The translations under genes were made by a program, and so were the position numbers. From NCBI GenBank assembly GCA_003551325.1, contig PUMK01000103.1, forward strand, positions 1-9,814: a stretch of DNA of 9,814 bases, in the 5' to 3' direction. The notes beneath the pieces were generated by a model. That model was not told where the DNA came from. It saw nothing but the letters and a program-made list of their open reading frames with translations, and searched no databases. This DNA is from Candidatus Acetothermia bacterium (GTDB taxonomy: Bacteria; Bipolaricaulota; Bipolaricaulia; Bipolaricaulales; Bipolaricaulaceae). Shown one piece after another: positions 1-5,985 of this stretch. How positions within the stretch are numbered: the first letter of the stretch is position 1; each line of letters starts with the position of its first letter.

Positions 1-260
1 ATGGATCCGGCGTGGTCGGGTTCGGCGTGGTTCATGATGACGTAGTCCGGAGAAGCCCCCAACGATCGGAGGTTGTTCAACAGCAACGCTTCGAACCCCG
101 GGTTCACCGTATCGATGAGGGCGGAGGCACGCTCTCCCTTTACCCAGTAGGCGTTGTACGAGGTCCCTTGTGGGAGGGGAATCAGCCCGTCGAACAGTCG
201 GCGTTCCCAGTCCTTCACACCAACCCAGTGGATTCCTTCCTCAAGACGGATGCTAGCCAT
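1..260 (-). CDS. Flavodiiron protein (A-type flavoprotein), N-terminal fragment cut by window edge
   Basis: The first 86 codons of a flavodiiron protein read leftward off the window edge, so no stop codon is present. Flavodiiron proteins are cytoplasmic diiron/FMN enzymes that reduce O2 to water and/or NO to N2O, usually with electrons from rubredoxin. Visible features are the start MASIRLEEGIHWVGVKDW, the family signature PLPQGTSYNAY at about residues 28-38, the strand ALIDTVNPGF at 47-56, and the metallo-beta-lactamase metal motif H78-x-E80-x-D82-H83 (NHAEPDHAG), the first part of the diiron site. The flavodoxin domain would lie outside the window. The ATG at 258-260 is supported by a strong Shine-Dalgarno (GAGGAGGAG, 265-273) and overlaps the end of the upstream AhpD-like gene by 8 nt (ATGGCTAG), so the two are translationally coupled. 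It is the last visible gene of the Rrf2-led operon. Family assignment is secure. Whether O2 or NO is preferred cannot be read from this fragment. Confidence 0.93.
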   Translation of the reverse strand, partial: MASIRLEEGIHWVGVKDWERRLFDGLIPLPQGTSYNAYWVKGERASALIDTVNPGFEALLLNNLRSLGASPDYVIMNHAEPDHAGS

Positions 261-597
261 CGCTCTCCTCCTCTTCCATCCGTATTACCGCCGCCCTCAG
301 GTGAGGTATGACGATCGATCCTCCCACGACCAACGCCACCGTCATCGCTTCCATGATCTGCTCGGCAGGAACTCCGAGACGGCGCGCCCGGTCAAGATGA
401 TATGCTACGCAGTCGTCGCAGCGCAGGACCAACGAGGCTGTCAGTCCTAGCAACTCCTTCGTTTGGGCGGGCAGGGCCCCGTCGGAGTAGGCGTCTTGGT
501 CCAGGGCGAAGAACCTCTTGAGTGTCAGGTCGCCGTGGCGAAACACCGCTTCGTTGCCACGCTGGCGTCGCTCGTGGAACAAGTCGTGATGTCGCAT
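253..597 (-). CDS. Carboxymuconolactone decarboxylase / AhpD-like CxxC protein
   Basis: A 114-residue protein of the carboxymuconolactone decarboxylase superfamily. Members with a CxxC motif act like AhpD: small all-helical cytoplasmic thiol proteins that reduce peroxidases or take part in thiol-based defence. The active-site signature is C60-D-D-C63 with H67 (LRCDDCVAYHL), preceded by an E48 that fits the family's conserved proton-relay glutamate (QTKELLGL). The length matches single-domain family members. The ATG (597-595) directly follows the TAG of the upstream DUF438 gene with no gap, and a modest AAAGGA (606-611) lies 8 nt upstream. The last codons overlap the flavodiiron start by 8 nt. 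The acidic tail EEEE supplies the next gene's ribosome-binding site. Position between a hemerythrin protein and a flavodiiron protein suggests peroxide, O2 or NO defence. True decarboxylase activity is unlikely given the CxxC. The exact electron donor and acceptor are unknown. Confidence 0.88.
   Translation of the reverse strand: MRHHDLFHERRQRGNEAVFRHGDLTLKRFFALDQDAYSDGALPAQTKELLGLTASLVLRCDDCVAYHLDRARRLGVPAEQIMEAMTVALVVGGSIVIPHLRAAVIRMEEEESDG
265..273 (-). promoter_or_regulatory. Ribosome-binding site of the flavodiiron gene, inside the preceding gene
   Basis: The minus-strand sequence GAGGAGGAG ends 4 nt before the ATG at 260. It is read in the upstream frame as the Glu run (MEEEESDG) that closes the AhpD-like protein. 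This site decides the flavodiiron start. Confidence 0.75.
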
Positions 598-1809
598 CTA
601 GCCGTTCCTTTCGGGTTCGTCGAGTAGTCGCCTTTCACCCTCGATCTCCTTCAGGGGTGCCACATCCTGGGTGACCTCCAAGGTTCCCAGGTATGCTCCA
701 TCTGGACTGCGAACAGGGAAATACCTTATGTGCACGAGCTTCTCATTAAGGGGAATCCAGAATTCAGCCACGTCGCGCGTGCCGCTCCTAAACTCTTCGA
801 CGATCTTCTGTACGACATGTACGCTCTTCTGAGGGTGGCACTGCTGCACCTTGCGGCCGATCACCGACGGGGTGCGCACGAAGATGCGGTCGGCCGTCTC
901 GTTGAAGTAACGCACCGTGTCTTGTGCATCGACGAACGTGATGTCAACCGGGAGCGCGTTGAGGAGGGCGGAGAGTTCGGTTGGGGAGAGGTGGCCTGTC
1001 CCTACCGTCACGGTGCCATAGGCTTGCGGGGTGTGCCCCTCAACGGATGGCGGTGCAGCGGGTGGTTCTGGGGTGAAACAGCAGTAACCAAGCCCGTCGA
1101 ACTCGGCACGGATCCCCGCCCAAGCCTCCTCGGGGATCACCCGTAGGGCTGTGGGGTAGAGGATGTTGTTCTCTTTGTCGATGTGCGACGAATAGGTCTC
1201 GGCGAGCGCGGTGGCCTGCTCGAGAAGCGTTTCCAACCGCGGGCCCTCGGGTTCGGTCGCAAGCAGATCACGGATGGCCCGCTTGATCGCTCTCAGCTGG
1301 TCGTGCTCCATCCACATCACGGCCGGTGGCTCCGTGATCCCTTGCCGTTCAAGCTGCGGGAACAAGATGTTCTCCTCGCGCACGAGGTGGCTTTCGGCCG
1401 CCAGGAGGTGCTCGGCCACCTCCTTGGCCTGACGATAAGCATCGTCCCCTTGGTCATCCTTTCCGCCCATCGCTTCGACCGCGGTACGGAGGGCCTGAGC
1501 GTAATCAAGGATCCGATCGTGTTCCTCAAGAAGGATGTGCAGCGGATGCCAAGCTGGAACGTCAAGCCGATGCCCGCCAAGTGATTCCCGGAAGAGCTCC
1601 AGATGAACATCGCACAAGCGCTGAAGCTCTTGCCGGGAAATGCCCTCTTGCGCCAACGCTTGTTCCAACCTGGCGATCTCCGTGGGTTCAAGGGATGCCA
1701 GCACCTCGCGCAACTCGGCCCGCAGCTCAGCGACATCTTCGCCCGCGTGCAGTCGCCGTAGGGCTTCCTTAACGCGGTTCAAACGTTCCTCGCCCAGTAC
1801 CTCACCCAT
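598..1809 (-). CDS. DUF438 + hemerythrin HHE + PAS domain protein
   Basis: A 403-residue cytoplasmic protein of the DUF438 family. Residues about 9-78 form the helical DUF438 domain. Residues about 88-225 form a hemerythrin-like HHE bundle with a full set of diiron ligand candidates: H97 (EEHD), H141 and E145 (HLVREE), H169 (MEHD), H209 and E213 (HIDKEN). A Pro-rich linker (246-262) leads to a PAS domain at about 275-388 with the motif C324-H-P-Q-K-S that I associate with this family's PAS module. No transmembrane segment or output domain (kinase, GGDEF, HTH) is visible. Hemerythrin domains bind O2 or NO, or repair Fe-S centres, so a sensor or scavenger role is inferred; the biochemical role of DUF438 proteins is not established. 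The frame stays open for 77 more codons upstream, but those overlap the Rrf2 gene. The chosen ATG follows a perfect AAAGGAGG and overlaps the Rrf2 stop by 8 nt. The stop TAG abuts the ATG of the AhpD-like gene. Confidence 0.9.
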   Translation of the reverse strand: MGEVLGEERLNRVKEALRRLHAGEDVAELRAELREVLASLEPTEIARLEQALAQEGISRQELQRLCDVHLELFRESLGGHRLDVPAWHPLHILLEEHDRILDYAQALRTAVEAMGGKDDQGDDAYRQAKEVAEHLLAAESHLVREENILFPQLERQGITEPPAVMWMEHDQLRAIKRAIRDLLATEPEGPRLETLLEQATALAETYSSHIDKENNILYPTALRVIPEEAWAGIRAEFDGLGYCCFTPEPPAAPPSVEGHTPQAYGTVTVGTGHLSPTELSALLNALPVDITFVDAQDTVRYFNETADRIFVRTPSVIGRKVQQCHPQKSVHVVQKIVEEFRSGTRDVAEFWIPLNEKLVHIRYFPVRSPDGAYLGTLEVTQDVAPLKEIEGERRLLDEPERNG

Positions 1810-2287
1810 TGTTCCTCCTTTCGATGCTCCTGAGTCGCGGGGCTCGCTCCTCCGCGACGCTCTGCACCCCCTGCTGCGTCGATCGTGCAAGGGCCTGTGC
1901 GATCTCGTCCAAGGTGGTGGTCTCCAGGAGCGCGGTGAGCCGGCTGCGGATCGGGTCCCAAAGGGGATAGAGGGGGCAAGCGGCATCCCCTGTACACGAT
2001 TCCACCTTGAACAAGCATTGTTCGAAGAATCGCTCGCCATCGACCGTGCGAATGAGATTGGCTATGCTGATCTCCTCCGGCTTGCGTGCAAGCTCCAGGC
2101 CGCCATTCCGTCCTCGGGAGGTCTGCACCAGCCCAGCCCGAACAAGAGGTGGAACGAGCTTCGCCAGGAACGTTCTAGGGACGCCCGCTGAACGCGCGAG
2201 CTCCGCAGTGTGCACGCGTGCTCCCGGTGGGTGTGCGGCCAGCTGTGCGAGGCTTAGGATAACGTACTGTGCCGATCGGGTGAACAT
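1802..2287 (-). CDS. Rrf2 family transcriptional regulator, likely Fe-S cluster binding (IscR/NsrR-like)
   Basis: A 161-residue Rrf2-family winged-helix regulator. The N-terminus MFTRSAQYVILSLAQLA is typical. The helix-turn-helix lies at about residues 26-50 (TAELARSAGVPRTFLAKLVPPL), followed by the wing RGRNGGLELAR (58-68). Three cysteines, C91, C98 and C104 (spacing x6 and x5), sit where IscR and NsrR carry their Fe-S ligands; those proteins use x5/x5 spacing, so the cluster type is open. Such proteins sense Fe-S status, NO or redox stress. The ATG (2287-2285) follows AAAGGAG with a good spacer. The gene leads a four-gene operon; its stop overlaps the DUF438 start by 8 nt. A palindrome between its promoter and start suggests autoregulation. 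The regulator of flavodiiron and hemerythrin genes in enterobacteria is the Rrf2 protein NsrR, which makes NO sensing a reasonable guess. I do not assign a symbol because the target signal is unproven. Confidence 0.9.
   Translation of the reverse strand: MFTRSAQYVILSLAQLAAHPPGARVHTAELARSAGVPRTFLAKLVPPLVRAGLVQTSRGRNGGLELARKPEEISIANLIRTVDGERFFEQCLFKVESCTGDAACPLYPLWDPIRSRLTALLETTTLDEIAQALARSTQQGVQSVAEERAPRLRSIERRNNG
1814..1821 (-). promoter_or_regulatory. Ribosome-binding site fixing the DUF438 gene start
   Basis: AAAGGAGG on the minus strand ends 4 nt before the ATG at 1809. It lies inside the last codons of the Rrf2 gene and favours the 403-residue product over the longer open frame beginning at 2040. 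Confidence 0.8.
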
Positions 2288-2308
2288 CCGCGCGCTCCTT
2301 TATTAGAT

Positions 2309-2321
2309 ATATGGACCATAT
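2309..2321. promoter_or_regulatory. Palindromic operator candidate for the Rrf2 regulator
   Basis: ATATGGACCATAT is a perfect 6+1+6 palindrome in a locally AT-rich patch. It lies about 8 nt downstream of the predicted -10 box and 22 nt upstream of the rrf2 ATG, so a bound protein would overlap the transcription start. Dyad operators of this kind are usual for Rrf2 dimers. Binding by this regulator is inference. Confidence 0.45.
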
Positions 2322-2328
2322 TATCCTA

Positions 2329-2357
2329 TTTATACCATGTCGCGGCCCCGAAGGCAA
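2329..2357 (-). promoter_or_regulatory. Predicted sigma70-type promoter of the Rrf2 operon
   Basis: On the minus strand TTGCCT (2357-2352) and TATAAA (2334-2329) are separated by 17 bp, the ideal spacing. A second -10-like GATAAT lies at 2325-2320. The expected start near 2322 leaves a leader of about 35 nt containing the palindrome and the AAAGGAG ribosome-binding site. The AT richness contrasts with the surrounding DNA. Confidence 0.45.
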
Positions 2358-2382
2358 GGCGTGGGGCACCCCAAGGGCGCCT
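2357..2382 (-). terminator. Hairpin just after the copper ATPase gene, possible weak terminator
   Basis: Arms AGGCG/CGCCT enclose a second stem TGGGG/CCCCA with a tight 2-nt loop and a 4-nt bulge. The hairpin begins 5 nt past the ATPase stop codon. No clear U-run follows, so intrinsic termination would be weak. It also overlaps the -35 region of the next gene's promoter. Confidence 0.3.
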
Positions 2383-2387
2383 GTGGG

Positions 2388-5024
2388 TCAGGGCATGCGC
2401 CGAAGTCGAAGGGCGTTAACACTTACGGTGAACGAACTCAGCGCCATGGCGAGCGCACCGATCATTGGGTGGAGGAGGCCGAGTGCGGCTGCGGGGATGG
2501 CGGTACCGTTGTAGAACCAAGCCCAGAAGTAGCCTTGTTTGATCTTGGAGAACGTCGAGGTCGAGAGCTCGATTGCCTTGAGCAGTCCTTCCAGCTCGCC
2601 CTTCACCAGGACAATGTCACCAGCTTCTATCGCGATGTCCGTACCCGTGCCGATGGCGATCCCGACGTCAGCAACAGCCAACGACGGGGCGTCGTTGATG
2701 CCGTCGCCGACCATGGCCGTTGGGCCGTGTCGGTCGCGGACCACGCGGACGATTCGGACCTTGTCCTCGGGGAGCACCTCGGAATGCACCTCGTCGATGC
2801 CCGCCTGCTCCGCGATGGCCCGCGCAGTCACACGGTTGTCTCCGGTTAGCATCACCGGCCTTAGGCCGAGCCGCTTGAGGGCCGCCACCACCTCAGGGGC
2901 TCCACGCTTCAGAGGATCGGCAACCGCCACCACGCCGATGGGGCTCCCGCCTGATGCGACGGCCAGCACCGTCTTGCCCTCGGAGCGAAGTGCGTCGAAT
3001 GCCTCGGCGAACGGCTTGGGGAAGTCCTTCTGGCTGACGAAATCCGGCTTCCCCACGCGGACCTCCTCACCGTCGACGACGCCGCGCACGCCCATGCCCA
3101 CCTCGGCTGTGAACGCATCGGGTGCGCTTAGGGGGATGTCCTTGGCTCGGGCAGCGGCGACGAGCGCTTTGCCCAGCGGATGCTCCGAGCCCTGTTCCAG
3201 GCTTGCAGCCAGTCGGAGGAGGTCGGACTCGTCGCCCTGTGCGATCACATCGGTCACTGTGGGCCGACCTTCGGTAAGCGTGCCTGTCTTGTCAAGGACG
3301 ACGGCCCGGATGTCGCGCATCGCCTGGATGGAAGCACCCTTCCGGATGAGAATACCCCGCTCAGCGCCAACACCACTACCCACCATGAGTGCAATGGGTG
3401 TTGCCAGTCCCAGGGCACACGGACAGGAGATCACCAACACCGCAACAGCGGCCAGGATTGCTAGTGAGATCAGAGGGAGCTCGGGGTTGACCCAGGGGAG
3501 GAAGGCGAACGTCTCAACGACCTGTGTGAAGAAACCGGGGAACGCGAACCACATGCCGAATGTGGAAAGGGCAATCAGCATCACCACTGGGACCATGTAG
3601 CCTGTGATACGGTCGGCCCAAGCCTGGATGGGAACCTTGCTGCTGTGGGCCTCCTCCATGAGGCGGACCATCTGTGCAAGGAACGTGTCCCGACCGACGC
3701 GGCTTGCGCGCACTCGTAGAAGGCCAGACCCGTTGACCGTGGCGCCGATGACCGCGTCGCCCACGCGTTTGTCGACGGGCATGCTCTCCCCTGTTGCCAT
3801 GGATTCGTCGAGGCTGGAAGAACCGTGCTCGACCACCCCGTCCGTGGGGACCTTCTCTCCGGGGCGTACCACCATGAGGTCACCGACCTGCACGTGGGAT
3901 AAGGGTACCTCAACCTCGACCTCGTCACGAAGAACGCGGGCTCTCTTTGCTCCCAACTGCAGGAGGCGTTGAATCGCTTTGGAAGCGCGCCCCTTGGCGT
4001 GGGCCTCCAAGTATCGGCCCAAGAGGTGGAAGATCATGATCCACACGGCCATCTCCACGAACACCACGTACGGGAACCAGATGCCCGCAATCCCCATGAG
4101 GTAGGGCGGAGCCGAACCGAGCAGGATCAACGCCTCCATATTCGGTCGGAGGTTGCGCAGCGAGAGAAGACCACTGCGCAGTGTGGGCAGCCCCCACACG
4201 AACACCACCGGGAAGCCCAGCACCAACAGGATCGGTACGTAGAGTGGAATGGGGGTGAGCATGTAGTGAATCATCATCAAGACCATGATGACAAGACCTG
4301 GAACCAGCGCCCGCAGAAGACGCCGTCGGGCGACGCTTGTTTCCTCCTGCCCGAGGAGTTCGTCCTGATGAGCGTCGACGACATCAACACTGTGACCGAG
4401 CTTCTGTAGATCACGCACCAGGCTGTCCGCGTCGGTCAGTGTAGGCACATAGCGAACGACAAGGGCTTGGCGCTCAGCGTCGTCCTCCAGGTTGAGCACC
4501 CCGGGAAGAGCAAGGAGCGAATCGCGAAGTTCAGGGGCGCGGTCCGCCGTACTGAGCGCGATCTCGTCGGTCGCGATGTCGTAGCCCACCTTGCGCACGG
4601 TATGCAGGAAGGCTGAGGTGGGAATCGACCGTTCACTGATCACCGTTGCCCGTTCGCTCGCGAAGTTGACGTGCACCTGGTGGACTGAGGGGAGCCTGCG
4701 AAGCGCCCGTTCGACGCTTGCCGCACAGCTTGCGCAGGTCATCCCGGTGATCGGTAGGTCCGTACGCACCCCATGTTCAGGCTGTGCGGGAGAGGGTCTT
4801 AAGGGCGCGTCGTCCGACGGAGGTTCGTCGACACTGTACCCGGCGTCGGTCACAGCTTGGGTCAAGGCATCCGTACTGACTTCCTGCGAGGCCTCGACGG
4901 AGGCAACGCCCTTCTCCAGGTCTACCAGAGCGCTGCGAACGCCGGGCACTTCTCGAAGGGCTTGCTCCACCGCTCTTGCGCAGTGTTGACAAGACATCCC
5001 GCGGACCTTGATCTGATATGCCAT
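2388..5024 (-). CDS. copA: CopA-type Cu(+)-exporting P1B-1 ATPase
   Basis: An 878-residue inner-membrane ATPase that pumps Cu(I) out of the cytoplasm. Order of domains: heavy-metal-associated (HMA) domain 1 with G-M-S-C12-Q-H-C15; HMA 2 with G-M-T-C97-A-S-C100; a third HMA-like segment without CxxC at about 155-217; four transmembrane helices between about 240 and 350; actuator domain with the TGES loop; TM5-6 with the transport motif C534-P-C536; phosphorylation site D578-K-T-G-T-L-T; nucleotide domain with [13 protein letters not shown] (D729) and G-D774-G-I-N-D778; and final helices with Y-N and M-x-x-S-S motifs (WFYNG, MALSSF). These last two are diagnostic of the Cu(+) subgroup. Nothing key is missing. 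The ATG (5024-5022) follows AAAGGGGGA. A promoter and CsoR-like palindrome precede it. The Rrf2 operon follows on the same strand after 100 bp, with its own promoter. Silver transport is a common side activity of the family. Confidence 0.96.
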   Translation of the reverse strand: MAYQIKVRGMSCQHCARAVEQALREVPGVRSALVDLEKGVASVEASQEVSTDALTQAVTDAGYSVDEPPSDDAPLRPSPAQPEHGVRTDLPITGMTCASCAASVERALRRLPSVHQVHVNFASERATVISERSIPTSAFLHTVRKVGYDIATDEIALSTADRAPELRDSLLALPGVLNLEDDAERQALVVRYVPTLTDADSLVRDLQKLGHSVDVVDAHQDELLGQEETSVARRRLLRALVPGLVIMVLMMIHYMLTPIPLYVPILLVLGFPVVFVWGLPTLRSGLLSLRNLRPNMEALILLGSAPPYLMGIAGIWFPYVVFVEMAVWIMIFHLLGRYLEAHAKGRASKAIQRLLQLGAKRARVLRDEVEVEVPLSHVQVGDLMVVRPGEKVPTDGVVEHGSSSLDESMATGESMPVDKRVGDAVIGATVNGSGLLRVRASRVGRDTFLAQMVRLMEEAHSSKVPIQAWADRITGYMVPVVMLIALSTFGMWFAFPGFFTQVVETFAFLPWVNPELPLISLAILAAVAVLVISCPCALGLATPIALMVGSGVGAERGILIRKGASIQAMRDIRAVVLDKTGTLTEGRPTVTDVIAQGDESDLLRLAASLEQGSEHPLGKALVAAARAKDIPLSAPDAFTAEVGMGVRGVVDGEEVRVGKPDFVSQKDFPKPFAEAFDALRSEGKTVLAVASGGSPIGVVAVADPLKRGAPEVVAALKRLGLRPVMLTGDNRVTARAIAEQAGIDEVHSEVLPEDKVRIVRVVRDRHGPTAMVGDGINDAPSLAVADVGIAIGTGTDIAIEAGDIVLVKGELEGLLKAIELSTSTFSKIKQGYFWAWFYNGTAIPAAALGLLHPMIGALAMALSSFTVSVNALRLRRMP

Positions 5025-5052
5025 CGGTCCCCCTTTCTTCGCTGTCGCAACC

Positions 5053-5068
5053 CACCCCTGGTGGGGTG
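5053..5068. promoter_or_regulatory. CsoR-like copper operator candidate, copA side
   Basis: CACCCC-TGGT-GGGGTG is a perfect 6+4+6 inverted repeat of C and G tracts. It starts 7 nt downstream of the predicted copA -10 box, so occupancy would block copA transcription. C-tract/G-tract dyads of this form are the known binding sites of the Cu(I) repressor CsoR upstream of copper ATPases. No csoR gene is inside the window. Confidence 0.5.
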
Positions 5069-5075
5069 CATGGAA

Positions 5076-5104
5076 AGGCTAGCATCCTGCGCTGACTTCG
5101 TCAA
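5076..5104 (-). promoter_or_regulatory. Predicted copA promoter with extended -10
   Basis: Minus strand TTGACG (5104-5099), 17-bp spacer, then TAGCCT (5081-5076) preceded by TGC, an extended -10 signature. The start would fall near 5069, at the edge of the GC palindrome, about 45 nt before the ATG. Confidence 0.45.
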
Positions 5105-5190
5105 GCTATTCCGAAGCATGCCCTGAGGATTTCTGCAAGAGCTCCTCGATATCTCCACATCCACCCTCGACGCTGGAGGATCTCACACAC

Positions 5191-5202
5191 CCCCCATGGG
5201 GG
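5191..5202. promoter_or_regulatory. Second C/G-tract palindrome, on the side of the secreted Cys-rich gene
   Basis: CCCCCATGGGGG is a perfect 12-bp palindrome, flanked by further C and G runs (CACAC before, AGGGGTAG after). It lies 20 nt upstream of the GTG at 5222, just before the AGGAGG. Its style matches the site near copA, suggesting that the same metal-responsive repressor controls both directions. It could instead act on translation by occluding the ribosome-binding site. No convincing -35/-10 pair could be chosen for this side. Confidence 0.4.
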
Positions 5203-5208
5203 AGGGGT

Positions 5209-5214
5209 AGGAGG
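5209..5214 (+). promoter_or_regulatory. Ribosome-binding site of the Cys-rich protein gene
   Basis: AGGAGG lies 7 nt before the GTG at 5222. It supports this GTG over the in-frame ATG at 5261, which has no comparable site. Confidence 0.7.
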
Positions 5215-5221
5215 TCGTGCT

Positions 5222-5866
5222 GTGCGGAAACCATTGCGTGAGCAGGTGCGGATCGTCAACATGAAACACCTGCAGAAGGCGTCGATGATGGCGGCGGTCG
5301 CGGTTGTGGCGATCGCCCTGGCGCACGCGCTCGCCTGGGCCGGAGAGCGCCGGGAGGCATTGGAGATGGTCTACGAGGCAGTGGTCCCTGCCCCGGGAAC
5401 GGAGACCACCTACGGCATCCCGTTGGACTGGGGCAACGCTGAGCTCTTTCTGGATTGGAACGGCGACATCTACGATCAGCTCTCGGGTCCCGATAAGGAT
5501 GCTGTGTTGGAGGCGCTCAGTGCGCTTGTCGCACCGTGTTGCGACGACTACGTACTTCCTGGCTGTTGCTGTGAGGGGGGTGGCCTCCTGTGCAACCTCG
5601 TCCGGACAGCGCGTGGGTTGGCTGCGTACATGGTTGTCGAGGCGGGGTTCTCTGTGGAGGAGACGCGTGCTTCAGTGCTTGAGTGGTTACGGTTTGTGCA
5701 TGGGGATTACTACGTAGCAGCCGAACTTGCGGAACAGGGCGTTGATCCCCGCGCATACGGGTTGACCACACACGGGGCGTGCTACCGCGGCCTCTGCGAG
5801 ACGCCGCTTGCCCAAGGTGGCTGTGGTGGGATGCACGTGCTCAAGATCGGATTCGATGGACGCTAG
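5222..5866 (+). CDS. Secreted cysteine-rich protein of unknown function
   Basis: A 214-residue protein I do not recognise. A basic stretch and hydrophobic helix (about residues 20-40, MMAAVAVVAIALAHALAWA) followed by A-W-A and a charged segment form a signal peptide with cleavage likely after A40. The mature part has nine cysteines: C106, C107, C115, C116, C117, C124, C187, C192 and C201, in the patterns P-C-C-D-D-Y, G-C-C-C-E-G-G, G-A-C-x4-C and G-G-C-G-G-M. Between them lies a helical stretch (126-172) with LVRTARGLAAYMV and VLEWLRFVHGDYY. The clustering suggests metal binding or thiol-disulfide chemistry in the envelope. The GTG start is supported by AGGAGG at 5209-5214. It is divergent from copA, has a CsoR-like palindrome upstream, and is followed on the same strand by dsbD after 119 bp. 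A role as an envelope copper-binding or thiol partner of DsbD is inferred from this context only. Confidence 0.85.
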   Translation: MRKPLREQVRIVNMKHLQKASMMAAVAVVAIALAHALAWAGERREALEMVYEAVVPAPGTETTYGIPLDWGNAELFLDWNGDIYDQLSGPDKDAVLEALSALVAPCCDDYVLPGCCCEGGGLLCNLVRTARGLAAYMVVEAGFSVEETRASVLEWLRFVHGDYYVAAELAEQGVDPRAYGLTTHGACYRGLCETPLAQGGCGGMHVLKIGFDGR

Positions 5867-5985
5867 AGCGCGGTCTGGTAGGTAACCTGGGCCTAAACGG
5901 GCGAGGGTGGGAAACGTGTCCTAGGGTCGAGGACGGTCTTCGATTACGGTACACGAGTGAGTGACGACCGCGGGGTGAGCTGAGT
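5867..5985. other. Gap between the Cys-rich gene and dsbD
   Basis: No reading frame, convincing promoter or terminator is seen. A short AGGTAACCT near-palindrome and an imperfect one-base-loop dyad around GTCGAGGAC/GTCTTCGA are present but too weak to call. The gap ends in the GGGGTGA ribosome-binding site of dsbD. Confidence 0.4.

Noticed and set aside
1810..2040. 77-codon N-terminal extension of the DUF438 protein
   Set aside because: It overlaps the Rrf2 gene in another frame, has low-complexity Arg/Ser/Pro composition and no homology, while a perfect AAAGGAGG marks the ATG at 1809.
1640..2191. Plus-strand open frame of 183 codons
   Set aside because: Antisense to the DUF438 and Rrf2 genes, no ribosome-binding site and no recognisable domain.
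2539..3600. Plus-strand open frame of 353 codons
   Set aside because: It lies wholly antisense to copA; Ser/Thr/Ala/Pro-rich translation without domains is the usual shadow of a GC-rich gene.
5261..5866. Shorter start (ATG 5261) for the Cys-rich protein
   Set aside because: It keeps a signal peptide, but AGGAGG is correctly spaced only for GTG 5222; kept as a minor alternative.
5925..5943. Dyad GTCGAGGAC/GTCTTCGA as a terminator before dsbD
   Set aside because: Practically no loop, one mismatch and no U-tract.
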